A DNA stretch of 64,000 bases, from positions 2,484,491-2,548,490 of the forward strand of contig NC_051092.1 of assembly GCF_901709675.1 (NCBI RefSeq). The letters are read 5' to 3'. Positions 21,301 to 31,702 of the stretch are shown one piece after another. A model generated the notes under the pieces. The model was not told the origin of the DNA. It saw only the letters and a program-made list of their open reading frames with translations, and made no database searches. Position 1 is the stretch's first letter. Each line of letters opens with the position of its first letter. Source of the DNA: Syngnathus acus (Eukaryota; Chordata; Actinopteri; Syngnathiformes; Syngnathidae). The position numbers were made by a program, and so were the translations under genes.

Positions 21301-24300
21301 CACGTTACACAACATAGTGCGTAATTTCTGGAGAGTGTCCAAGCTTCTCCAATCCTGATTATCATTTTCCGCAGAGGGCGTACTTATCTTCTTTTTTTCC
21401 TCCCTTTCTCCCGTTAAATGCGATCAGATTTTTAAATGCTGGGAAGGAGAGCTGATATTTCTTCTTTGGTGACACACAGTACATACATTGAACATGGTGA
21501 GTAACATCGTGACATAAATTGGTGAGTCAGTGTGCACATTAAGTAGACTGTGACTCAAATATGACTTGTAAGATATCTATAGTTGTATTTTGTAAGAAAA
21601 ATATTGTAGTGAAAACATTCCTGAACTTGAAATGGCCATTAGGATGGTCAGGAGGAGGTTTTACATGGTAATAGTATTTAGGGATGGTCACTATTAAGAG
21701 TCACTAAGCAATTGAGAATTTATATTGAAAATTAAACAAAAAAACAAATTTAGTCTTTGTTTGAAATACATTTTAGCGCAAAATAATACAGGTTCAAAAT
21801 AACTGTTGTATTACCAACAGTTGTTGGAACACTATCAAGTAGTTCAACAACAGCACAATACATACAAAAAAGACCAACAAAAAAAAAACGCAAATGCGTT
21901 GTACTTACCGAAAGTAACGTAGCTACGATCGGTTCTTCAAGATGAGGCCATGTTGACGGTCCAGTCCACTCAAAAGTTGAACATTTGGTGTTTTATTCAA
22001 TTTTAAAGGTGAGAATGAACCTTTTAAACACATTTCCTGAGCGTAATTTTGACATTTTGGCTTAATAAACAAACTTTTGGTCAACTCGAATCGGGTAGCT
22101 AGTTAGCCGTCGGCCATCTGAAGATCCACCGCAAACGCGATGACGTCACACACCTGCTGCTTTTTATCTGCCAATCAACAATTCAACCGTGATATTATTC
22201 ACTGCATTTTGTCTTACCTGGCAACGCACGCTGGTGCTGAAATCTGATTGGCTAAGAGCGTTGACGTAAACAAAGTATAGGGGTAGCGCCCGTGAGGAAT
22301 CAAATCAAGAAAATGGACTATCGGGATCAATAAACAAATTTAAAGTGTACCAGTGACATATTTGAGCAGTTTTATTTTCATTGCAGCAATAACAAGGAAG
22401 CCAGATATTCATGAATAATTCATTTTACGTTTAAGAGGTTGCTCTCAGTCCCAAGTCTTGCTTTTAAACATTTTAAACCACAATAATCTTAGTCTTATTT
22501 TTTTTAGGGTTTTCCGCTGAGTTATGTTGCTTGGTTGCATTTTCAAGGTTCGGGGATTTTGTTGGTTATTTAAACCACATACAGTGACTGTGGATCAAAA
22601 ATAGACTATGACTTGTCCATCAGGAGTAAACACATTATAAAAACGGTTTCTGTGTGTAAATAAGAGTTGATGTGACATTTTGTGCGCAACGAAGCGTAAA
22701 TGACAGAATTACATGCTGCATTATTCCGTTGGTGCAAATACGCCGCTGCAGAGGCATTTTTAGCTGTGTGCGTGACGATGTCTGGGTGAAGTTTTCGGAA
22801 ACGAGGGAAAAGTTGCTCGATGACGTGTGAAAAGCAAAGCGGCCATGCAGGTGGAACAAACGACAAAGTAATCGCATTACTGGATAGTTCTCAGCAGGAT
22901 TCAAGAAGCAAGTCTTTTCTTAACAGCATATTTAGAATTAGTGTAGACTAAGAAAAAAATATATATAAGCCATCTTGAATCCATCCATTTTATTTAGAAT
23001 TGCGTGATGGTTGGTTGATATTCAGTGTGACTGGTCTGTAATTAAGTATTCAACTATGTCAACTGTATTAAAGTTATTCAACCACGGTACTTTCAAGGGG
23101 GGCCCCTAGTTAAAATGAGCTTGGTCAAAGTTTGCCTCACACGTATTTTTGTTTTCAGCCAGACCACATCCCACAATGCACTGTGATTGCAACATTCTGA
23201 AATGGACAAAGAGCCAAATGTAGCTAAAAATCATCTATAATGAAGGCCTATGGAAACATAAAAGTTAAGGGAAGCATTATATTGCGAGGGCCACCAGCTC
23301 ATTGCACATTTACGTCAACAGAAGGTCCCGGAATGACCCGTCGGCGACAACAAAACATTGAAATTCATCACGTTGGATAAACATTGCATATTTCATGAAG
23401 TGAAAACAGTGAGAAGATGATGAGAAGCTAAAAAAAAAAAAAATCGGCAACATGTCCATGCAGACACACTTCCAGGTAGTCATCTGTGTGCAAATAGGTG
23501 GAATTACCTGGTGGAAGGACAGCCATTATCCTAATAAGCCCATTAGAGCTGTCGTGCGTTGTTCACCATGTGGAGTGGCCAATCACGCTGCCCTCCACAC
23601 CCTCTTTCCTGTTTGGATGATTGGACAGCCCGGATTCTGGGCAGACCACTGTCGGACAGTTTGCTCAATCTGAGAAGAAAAAAAAAAGATTTTGGATGAA
23701 CCCTAACATTTCTCACTTGGTCACTCAAAGTCAATTTCAAACAGAGGGATCCGTGCAAGTGAAATGCTTTGGTGCTTTAAAAATTTTATGGTCCAAGGGT
23801 TCAAGCAAACATCTTTGAATGTCTGGCAGGAAGGAGCGGTGGTGTCATTGTTCAAGATCTGCCGGCAGGATCGTTTCCAAGGCCTCTACGCTCACGCTCT
23901 GAGGACCGTGGCCTCCATCTGCTGCGTGGAGGAGGGCATCAAGCAGCTAGACAAGGTATTTTTATCTTATACCTGAATATTTTTTAAATGTAAGACTGAG
24001 GGGAAAAACAAAAGCTTCCAGGCGTGACAAGTCTTTTGAAGCAAAGTCCGCTCTCGATGAGCGAGGCGTCGTCAGGGGAGCGTCCGTCCGTCAGCCGCGT
24101 CCGCTCAGCCTCGACAAACACAACTGTTGCCGTGGAGGCCGCCGGTGATGTGCAGGTGCTGTTTATGAGCCGATACGCTGCTTGCTTGCATCAACCTATT
24201 GGGACTTGATGGAATCATAACATGGAACTTGATGACTAACAAATTTCAGGAGCAGGCCAGATGATTGACAGATACTTTGTTCTTTTAGGGTTGGATTTGG

Positions 24301-26658
24301 GATTGCCGTTGATCCCGCAACGCGAAAACCTGTGGCTATTATAAATGGATTGAAAGCTAAAAATTGCCTCTTCAGTCAATGCAGTTATGTAAGGTCAACT
24401 CCGAGATCAGAAAGATGCTCTTTTAGGGAGGAACCTCAGAGGGGGGGGGGGGGGGGGGGGAGATAACAGGGGGTGTTCACACGTCACTGCTGCTGACGTC
24501 CACAGAGACCAAAATAGGGAAGTGTCCTTTAAACGTGGGCGCACCGATGCTCATCAGCGGATGAGAGTGACAGCTGTAGATGAATTATTAAAGTGACTTT
24601 CTAAACTTTTTTACCCCCAAAGTGACGGTGCATTATATTCAATAATGAATTTAAGGGTAAGGGTAAGAGCCAAACAAATTAATTTGATCATTCTGGAGCA
24701 CACAATAAATGGATGGATATATTAGTCATGTGCATTTTATCAAGTGTATAACAAAAAATTATTGCATTTTTAAATTAAATTGTCAAGCTATTTGCTCAAA
24801 AATTGATGTAGTGCATAAAGAAGCACAAAGCTAATGTGATGTGCAACACTGCCTCCACGTGGAGAAACCTTGAATTGCAACTATATTTAAAAAAAATTAA
24901 ATTGGAGTCGTTAGGAATGAAAGCTACAGAAAAGCTACAAAATTGTGCAAATTTTTTTATTATTATATTTTGATTATGCCACGCAGAAAAGATTCCATTT
25001 AAGTCCGTGGTGTTGATGTTGGCGGATGCTTGGCCCCAAACAGGTTGACGGCATCCTGTGCCTGGCGGACATCCTGACGGACGAAGGCAGCGCGGAGGCG
25101 GCGCGGGCCGAAGCAGCGGCGGTGGTGGCGCAGATCACGTCGCCGCACCACACGTCCACGCAGCACCTGGCCAGTTTTCTGGAGAGCATGCACGACATTG
25201 TCACGGCGCTCATCAGTGAGTGAGCAAGCCTTATGCATCATGCATAAAAAAAAAAAAAAAAAACTGTAATATTTCGGACAGTTTGAACATTTGGGACGTG
25301 TACAACATTTTAAGATTCACCGATCTGAACTTCGAATTTTTTTCCCTGTCCGTCAGACTTGTGCGAGAGCGCCTCTTGTGGCGAGGTCTTCCTTTTGGCG
25401 TCGGCTGCCCTGGCCAATATCACCTTCTTCGACAGCATGGCCTGCGAGATTCTTCTGCAACTCAACGCCATCCACATCTTGTTGCAGGCTTGCAAGGACC
25501 GCCAGCGAGTAGACACGCCCTATTCTAAAGACCAGGTGCGACACCCCCATTCTTACAGAATCAAAATAAAATAGTGCTGACTCTCAGTGTTTCCATTTTA
25601 GGTGGTAACAATCTTAGCCAACCTCTCCGTTTTGGAGCAGTGTGCGAGTGAAGTCCTACAGGAGCAAGGTAATAAAGATTCAAAATGACCTGACTGTAGT
25701 GCATGCAAGCTCCGCAAGATGGCAGCATTGTGCTATATACAGTCATAGTTGCCGGCAGCCGTGCAGCTTAGACTTGAAACAACGCACACGTTTACAAAGT
25801 TATGTTTGCCTTTATCTGTTTTTTCTCTCTTTATTTTTAATATCTCGGCAGGTGTGGAGCGACTGCTGCTACTATTAGGCGAGAGGCCGTCTTCCTCCAG
25901 TCCATCCGAGGGCGCCGCCTGCGAGCGCGTGCAGCAGAAGGCCGCTGTGACATTGGCGCGCCTCAGTCGGGACTCGGACATAGCCCAGGCTGCCATTCAG
26001 CTTAAAGGTATTTTGGTCGATGGTTTACAGTTCATTTAATTCCCCCCCAAAATCACTCCCAGTTTTGTTGACTCACACAAAATTGAGTGGACAGTCTATG
26101 AAAACAGGACACACGAGATAGTTTCATGACCCATGCACAAAATTGAATAGGAAGGCGGCCATTTTGTTTTGAAGCCGGCATTTAGCACTCAATCAAGGTG
26201 AATTACTCAACTGGCACATCGTGTCAATTATTCAAATTAAATTCAATCTATTCTCAGATTACTTTAAACGTAGCGGTGATGGTGATGACGAGATTAATGT
26301 CTGCAAACTTTTCCTCTGCTGCCTTCAGCTGTTCCACGTCTCATCGAGCTGTGCCGATCCCCCACGGAAAGGAATAACAGCGACTCAGTCTTGGTCGCTT
26401 GCCTGGTTAGTAATTGTTGTGATTTCAAATGTGTCATTCTGTCCATAATTTGTGTGTCCGTACAAACGTTTTTTCATTCCCGCTTGTATGGTTCACGTAT
26501 ACCTAATATTTTGGCATCGATGTGTGCAGGCGGCCTTGAGAAGGTTAGCATCAGGGTGTCCGGATAGCATCGAGGCGGCCGACTATCAGCAGCTGATCAA
26601 ACCGCGCCTGGTCGACTCTTTCCTCCTGTGCTCCAACATGGAGGAGAGCTTTGTGTGA
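15252..26658 (+). CDS. insc: inscuteable homologue (spindle orientation adaptor)
   Basis: Inscuteable links the cortical PAR3/PAR6/aPKC complex to LGN and so orients the mitotic spindle for asymmetric division. Twelve coding exons join in frame to about 544 residues, close to the shorter human isoform. Residues about 29-70 (VDSVQRWMEDLRHMTEVE and following) match the LGN-binding segment. The rest is an all-helical armadillo-like core with diagnostic stretches such as ASICCVEEG, RAEAAAVVAQ, GEVFLLASAALANITFF and CERVQQKAAVTLARLSRD. The C-terminus MEESFV is the PDZ ligand used to bind PAR3. The gene lies downstream of calca on the same strand, as in human 11p15. The first coding exon is the least certain part; all others are clear. 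Confidence 0.95.
15311..19650 (+). other. insc: insc intron 1
   Basis: A 4.3-kb GC-AG intron. It holds a run of unusually long plus-strand ORFs (15464-17092), a complex GC-richer block around 18180-18510, and another at 19030-19250 before the acceptor. No exon of known protein was recognised inside. Confidence 0.6.
15464..17092 (+). other. unclassified stretch of overlapping long ORFs
   Basis: Plus-strand ORFs follow one another: 15464-15676 (70 aa), 15704-15949 (81 aa), 15850-16158 (102 aa), 16224-16964 (246 aa, from an alternative start) and 16910-17092 (60 aa). They are in different frames. A 118-codon minus ORF lies at 16422-16778. The 246-codon ORF is Cys-, Ser- and Trp-rich with hydrophobic segments. 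I recognise no domain. It may be a decayed mobile element or simply chance. Confidence 0.25.
19651..20029 (+). CDS. insc: insc coding exon 2, LGN-binding segment
   Basis: It encodes SSRMQCLQVDSVQRWMEDLR and onward to YSAARSTPPEMQK, matching the vertebrate LGN-binding and first helical regions. The acceptor region reads CATCCAGCAGCAG|TCG, three consecutive CAGs, so the exon may start at 19651, 19654 or 19657, removing zero, one or two serines without a frame change. The donor is AAG|GTGATC. Confidence 0.93.
20110..20162 (+). CDS. insc: insc coding exon 3
   Basis: A 53-base exon encoding FETSLLEKCMELTNITE plus two bases of Arg. It corresponds to the human IEKLLMEKCSELSAVTER segment. The acceptor is TGTTACAG and the donor AG|GTACAA; the entry phase is 0. 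Confidence 0.92.
20365..20488 (+). CDS. insc: insc coding exon 4
   Basis: The acceptor is CCCTGCAG|G. It encodes CIHTEDEFFLKSMRDAIHEI through MALANEIQ and ends in phase 0 at CAG|GTTTGC. It corresponds to human CLQVENEHVLKSMKACVSE. Confidence 0.93.
20559..20672 (+). CDS. insc: insc coding exon 5
   Basis: A 114-base, phase 0-0 exon encoding VLIKQIESSDNVHTIGSAIS through GPQLCSIIAK. It corresponds to human ALVRKIDASDNIYTTES..LCRIIAK. The donor is AAG|GTAATG. Confidence 0.94.
20673..23829 (+). other. insc: insc intron 5
   Basis: A 3.2-kb intron without recognisable exons. It contains a CA-rich patch (21260-21305) and a segment at 22141-22272 dense in promoter-type motifs (listed separately). The rest is ordinary AT-rich sequence. 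Confidence 0.7.
22141..22272. promoter_or_regulatory. CRE / CCAAT / forkhead motif cluster in insc intron 5
   Basis: A perfect palindromic CRE (TGACGTCA, 22141-22148) is followed by CACCTG, a CCAAT box (22171-22175), an inverted CCAAT (ATTGG, 22247-22251) and TGACGTAAACAAAG (22262-22275), which combines a CRE half-site with a forkhead site. This density in 130 bp suggests an intragenic promoter or enhancer. No transcript evidence is available. Confidence 0.3.
23830..23955 (+). CDS. insc: insc coding exon 6
   Basis: A 126-base, phase 0-0 exon encoding EGAVVSLFKICRQDRFQGLY through CCVEEGIKQLDK, an armadillo-like repeat. It matches human EGGVVALFKVCRQDSF..ICCVEEGVHQLEK. The donor is AAG|GTATTT. 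Confidence 0.95.
24042..24155 (+). CDS. insc: candidate in-frame cassette exon of insc
   Basis: A 114-base open segment between AG (TCTTTTGAAG, 24041) and GT (GTGCAG|GTGCTG, 24156). It is phase 0 at both ends, exactly the phase of the flanking exons. It encodes a 38-residue Ser-rich insert including SMSEASSGERPSVSRVRSAS and ending EAAGDVQ. Third positions are GC-rich like the real insc exons and unlike the AT-rich intron around it. Human INSC as I recall it has no insert here. It may be a fish-specific alternative exon or a fortuitous ORF. Confidence 0.45.
24441..24460. repeat. G20 homopolymer in insc intron 6
   Basis: Twenty consecutive guanines follow GAACCTCAGA. The tract could form a G-quadruplex in the sense transcript and is prone to length error. 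Confidence 0.9.
25044..25215 (+). CDS. insc: insc coding exon 7
   Basis: It encodes VDGILCLADILTDEGSAEAA through MHDIVTALI and ends ATCA|GTGAGT, leaving one base. It matches human VDGVLCLADILTDNSHSEATRAEAAAVVAQ. GC-rich codons (GCGGAGGCGGCGCGGGCC) contrast with the AT-rich intron before it. Confidence 0.95.
25357..25535 (+). CDS. insc: insc coding exon 8
   Basis: The acceptor is TCCGTCAG|AC. It encodes LCESASCGEVFLLASAALAN through RVDTPYSKDQ, nearly identical to human LCQEASSGEVFLLASAALANITFF. It ends in phase 0 at CAG|GTGCGA. Confidence 0.96.
25602..25668 (+). CDS. insc: insc coding exon 9
   Basis: A 67-base exon encoding VVTILANLSVLEQCASEVLQ then EQ, ending CAAG|GTAATA. It matches human IVTILANMSVLEQCASDIIQENG. 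Confidence 0.94.
25852..26007 (+). CDS. insc: insc coding exon 10
   Basis: It encodes GVERLLLLLGERPSSSSPSE through CERVQQKAAVTLARLSRDSD to IQLK. The RVQQKAAVTLARLSRD stretch is identical to human. The donor is AAAG|GTATTT (one base carried). Confidence 0.95.
26329..26405 (+). CDS. insc: insc coding exon 11
   Basis: The acceptor is GCCTTCAG|CT. It encodes VPRLIELCRSPTERNNSDSV then LVACL, matching human SRLIELCRSPSERNSSDAVLVACL. It ends in phase 0 at CTG|GTTAGT. Confidence 0.94.
26530..26658 (+). CDS. insc: insc terminal coding exon 12
   Basis: It encodes AALRRLASGCPDSIEAADYQ through PRLVDSFLLCSNMEESFV then TGA. The last 18 residues equal the human C-terminus, including the ESFV PDZ ligand for PAR3. 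Confidence 0.97.
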   Translation, partial: AALRRLASGCPDSIEAADYQQLIKPRLVDSFLLCSNMEESFV

Positions 26659-27395
26659 CGCCAATGTGCTAACGTGCATCAAACGCTCGAGAAACGATAA
26701 AACATTGCTCGACCAGAGACATTGTGCATGAGTTCAAAAAAATATGACATAAATTCACAGGTCAAATCAGGACCCGGTTCTGTGAGTCCATGTCCCGTAT
26801 TCTATTTATTTATATTGTGTATAGATTAGAATCTCGATTTAAAAGACCCAGAAACAACAGACCCTAGATTCAATAGACAGAAAATAGTCCACACAAAATG
26901 CCACTTCTAAAGCAACTATTTCAATATGTTAGCCACTTTTTCAGGAGTGTCACAATGATACAAAAAATTTAATTCAAATTTTTTTGTTCCTAAGAAGTAT
27001 AAAAGTACCAGTGTACCAAGGATAAAGTTGTAATATAAATGGATGAAAGTTGTAATATTATGTATATGGATGAAGTCAAATATTTCCAATAAAAAAGTCA
27101 GAATGTTACTAATATAATAGATCAGTATTTTAATTTTGATAATAATTACGATATAAAGTTGCAATATTCCAGTCATACAAACCACTATATTTGCATAACT
27201 ACATTACAGTTAAAGATCTTGTTTCCACGGACGGTACTGTGTTTTTATGACGACTGCGTGCATGAATCATTGCCATTGCTTATATTCTTACAGCACGCAG
27301 AATTAATCCACTTCCTGTAAATTTCCATTCATATTTCTTATGATCATACGTGCTACTGGAATTTGTTAAATTGCAAAGGATGTAATAAAGACAAG
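26659..27395 (+). other. insc: insc 3' UTR (estimated)
   Basis: AT-rich non-coding sequence after the stop. AATAAA hexamers at 27088 and 27384 are candidate poly(A) signals. The exact end is unknown. Confidence 0.45.
27384..27389 (+). terminator. insc: candidate insc poly(A) signal
   Basis: AATAAA in GGATGTAATAAAGACAAG lies about 730 bases after the insc stop codon. An earlier hexamer at 27088-27093 is an alternative. Confidence 0.4.
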
Positions 27396-30149
27396 CAGCT
27401 TTCAATCTGGCATCTGTGTGATAAGATGACGCGATATTCCGCATCGGACTTCTTTTTCCGATTGATTAAAAGAAAAGCGTTTGGGTGACTCGTGCAGCTT
27501 CGTTGCACGCTCAAGGGTCAACGTGGCACTTAGCACATATTCAGCAGTATCAATTTTTTCGCATCCCATGTTTTGTATTTTTTTTGCGTTTTTCCAGGAT
27601 TTTATTCAATTTTTTTACTAGTAGTTTTCTTTTCTCTTACATATCTGCATACATTATTAATTTAATATGTTTGCCTTTTTTGTAACATATACAATGTTTT
27701 TTTTAATATTGGAGATACTGTTTCTCATGCTTTCCAAATATGTTTTAAATTTGGTGGTATTCATGTATTTTGTCCAATATTTTATTTTTTGTTGCCATTA
27801 TTGTTGCATTTGTCATTTCTTTTTTCTTGTCTAAAATTTTCTATTTTCTTGTTTGTATTGCTCTGTAAACTCCTCGTGTCCTAGTGTTTTTTTTCTAGCA
27901 TTTTTTCTTTTGTCTGATTTTCTCTCTCCTTTCTGTCTAATATTCATCTTATATTTTCAGACAGCATGTTCATGTCATTTTGGTCCAGCATGGCTTTGAA
28001 AAGAAGTTTTGATGAAGCGACCCAAACAGAATTGTGAGTGGTCTAGCACCAAACTTCTTCTCTTATGGTGGGGAAACAAAGCAACAACAACATTTCCGCC
28101 ACATGTCTTGTTCTCCTTGGGGACACAATCTTCTTCTTCTGTCTTCTTTTCCTGCACTTTGTCTTTTGCCCCTCAGGCCACACACTCGCACAATGTGTAT
28201 GTGTGTGTTCTCTTTGTGATCAAATATGTCTTTAGTGCAGAATGTATCGGCGGTGCTCCACTAAACAGGTTCTTTTCTTTTTTTTTTCCTTTTCATGCCC
28301 ACGCTGCCTTTGACCATGACCGTGAGAGCAAGTTGATCAAAAGCAATTTTTTTTTTTCCTCGCTCGCTCAGCTCGCCAACCTTGGGTTTCCTGGTGTGCA
28401 CCCGCCGCTTCCATTGTCACCCCGCTTGATCCATGTTCAAGGCATAAATAGGAACAAAAATAAATAAATAAGTGGAACCGCATTCAATAAAAATACCAGC
28501 ACGCTGGTGAAGGGAACACGTCCTTCCGTTTTCAAGTTACTTTTTACACCATGCTAATGCTAAATGCAAATGAGCAGTTTTCCAGCAAGCCTTAAGGCCC
28601 TAAATATTTGGCTTCACTTTGCTATTTGTGGAATTTGACGGTAACACTTGAGCGAAATTTAGCACTGGCGGGTTTTCTGTGCAGCCCTTGAGAACTGTTT
28701 CCATCATTTTTACATTTATGACCCAAAAAAAAGTCAACCAGCACTTTTTTTTTTAATGAAATTAATTTGATACAGACTTTTTATAGGGCACAGCTTTTTA
28801 TCAGAAATGAATGGATTTTACCGTGCAACCCTTAAGACCCATTAGATACATTATTTTACTTTGCGATAATGTCGTTGTAGTGTTGTGGTTATTGTATTTG
28901 TTTAATTTGCTGCTAACTGTCTATAGGAATTTAACATTAGCAATTGTGACTTTTTCCAAAATCCCCTAATACCCAATGCTTCAAAGCCTTTCTGTAAGAG
29001 CCAATCAATTATATTGAGTTGATGTAGTTCATCATCTCTGTTCGTTTTGTTGGGAACGGTTGAAGTAATAGTGTTTCATTTATCGTATATTTTTTTAAAA
29101 TAAATATAGCCAACCAGGAGTTTCATTTATCGTAAATTATTTTATTTATTTTATTTTATTTTTTAAATATAGCCAACCAGGTGTAAGACGTTCATGCATC
29201 TTGCTAGGTGCTGCTGTTTTGGTTAGTAACAGTGTTCAAATGGCTCACCATTCAACCATTTTCCCCCTTTGGCCGAAGGAAGATTTTCAGAAATTTGCAT
29301 GGAGAAAGTAGGCGAAAGTGAAAAGTAGTAACGAGTTGTGTGGTACATTCAATGTCCTCCAATAAAAATATTTCTCTCTATGCACTTAGTATATACAATT
29401 GCCTTGCAGCCTGAATGCGTAGTGATGCATTCAAGTGCGCGGGGGGTCAGCGGGACACCACACGTGTATCCTTTTTTGGTTTGTTTTTAATCTTATAACG
29501 TCCTTGAGCCCGAAATCTTTTCAAAAGCTTGCGTTGATTTGTTTTTATTTATTTATTTGTGCTCTGTAAATGGAAACAAAATTAAGATAAAGAAAGTAAA
29601 CATTGCAAATAACATTTGGAGTGTGGAGTAACTCTGAGCTCGAGATGCGTTTGGAGAGAGCGTGCTTGTGGAAAAAGGAATGAATTAATGAAATGCGGTG
29701 ATTAAAATTTGAGCAACCGCAGTCTTGTTACTTCCAAAGGCTCCTTTTATTAGTTTCCTTTTTTTAAGTGTGAAATTGTGTATATGTTTGCGCATGTTCA
29801 TGTGTGTCTGTTTTTTTGACGATGTAGGGATGTGATTAATTGCGACAGAAAATTACCTTGAATGTAATTCACACATTATTTTATGTACCATGTTCTGTAT
29901 GTATCACAATATTTACATCTCTATAACAAAAGTGCAGTAGAAGTGGCTTACATGACGAGACACGTGAAAAAAGAAGCCTGACGTGAAAAGACACAAAAGT
30001 CAGGTATTTTTGGTGGTTTGCCCTTTTCGGCACAATTTGGTCATTTTGGGCAATTTTTGAGCATCCTTGGATAAGTCCAACACAATTCATTGGTGTGATT
30101 TGAACTCGTGGGCATAAATAAAAAAATTAATTCCGATTTTGAGGAAAAT

Positions 30150-30800
30150 TCAGCCCCTAATGCCAGTTTCACTTAGCAACCGAAAATTTAGTAGTCGTGT
30201 CTATTATGAGTAGATCAACAAAAAAGTCTCAAGAACCCACGCCCCAAAAACACATACAAAGCTTTCCATATTGGATGAAAGCATCATTTAAACTGACTTA
30301 GATTGAGTTTCCCTTCACTGTCTTATTTTGTATAAGCCATCATATCAAAACAGAAGCGTTTATTTAAGCGACATTTGTTAAACTTTAATTGTGACGCACG
30401 CACGAGCACACGCTTCCCCCTTCCACCAGTCCTCTGGGACCCTCTAACCATTAACATGCCGCCGCAGCACGCCTTCTCCATTTAGGTCTTGTGTGCAAAC
30501 ACACACAAACACACAAAAATGAAGATCTCAGAGGATTTGTGGCGATTATTTTGCCTGCAGACGACAATACTATTTGTTTTTTTGTGTCTGTACACAATTG
30601 TGATATAATTGTTTGCTTTCCATGAACCAAATCATAACAGAATTGTGAATTTGTTTTATTAAATAAAATTACATGGCGTAAATAGGAATTGAAACTTCCT
30701 GAACGACATCCTTAAATCGAAATGGACGACTTAACTGTCTTTTTGAGCCTTTTTTTGTGGGTCTACTAATGATTGTTATATGTCGCTAAGTGGTGCTGAA
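30150..30800. repeat. two copies of a dispersed repeat (CTCATGATAGACATG family)
   Basis: One copy at 30150-30245 reads CCAGTTTCACTTAGCAACC, then GTCTATTATGAGTAGATC and AAAAAAGTCTCAAGAACCC. The opposite orientation at 30690-30800 contains TTTTTTTGTGGGTCTACTAA. Related copies are at 37060-37620, 50530-50870 and 58290-58440. It is a dispersed fish repeat of unknown class. Confidence 0.5.
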
Positions 30801-31373
30801 TTTTCAGTGGTATCCAAGTCACCTACATTGACTGTGAAAATGAGCCACTTGTCAACTATATAAAATTAATAATAACGTTTTTATTAAGACCAATGAAAGA
30901 CACTTGAACTGTCTGTGCATGTTAGTGTGTTTGTGTGTGTGTGTCAGATGACCTGTGTGTTCCTCACTGGTGCTTGTGCATTTATATGCATGTGCACAAT
31001 GAGGATGTCGGCAATGCCGGCAATAATTCAATAACTTTATTTCTGTATTGAAAGGAGAAATAAGAGCAGTAAGCATTCACCTGCTGTGAGGACAAGTAGA
31101 TAGCAAACGCATACGCCACTTGACAGATTTTCTTTATTTATTTTAATGCAAGTGCGGCAGAGGGCAGGGCTAGCAATCTGTTCAAAGTGAATATGTAATT
31201 AAGAGCTTGTAATTGCAGACGTTCTCAAATTTTTTAGTTCGACTTGAAATGGGGCCCGAGCCAAGGTCACAGACCCGTTGATACATATTTAATACGTGAA
31301 TATGAGTTTCATTAAAGCAGCTTTTGGCCCATGACCACATTTACTGTATTTACTACTCATGACTTTCTCAGAT

Positions 31374-31702
31374 TTATTTCTACAGAGATATTTTTATAAT
31401 GACATTCAACAAAATAACTGTTATATTATGCTAAGGAGCGAGTGAAAGCGGATCTTAAACCAAGCTGATTGTATAATATGCCGTTCCCTCGGTGCTGCTG
31501 TTTTGACTAGTCGCAGAAGACGTTAGCTCTTTAATTTCCGTTATTTCTACAGAGGCATTTTTATAATGACATTCAACAAAATAACCGTTATATCATGAAA
31601 GTGGATCTTAAACCAAGCTGAAAATGATTCATTGTATAATATGCCTTTCCCTCGGTGCTGCTGTTTTGGCTAGTAACGTAAGACGTTAGCTCTTTAATTT
31701 CG
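31374..31702. repeat. 165-bp tandem duplication
   Basis: Two head-to-tail copies, 31374-31540 and 31541-31702. They share TTATTTCTACAGAG at the start and TTCCCTCGGTGCTGCTGTTT, then AGACGTTAGCTCTTTAATTT near the end. Several substitutions and small indels separate them, so the duplication is not recent. Confidence 0.8.
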
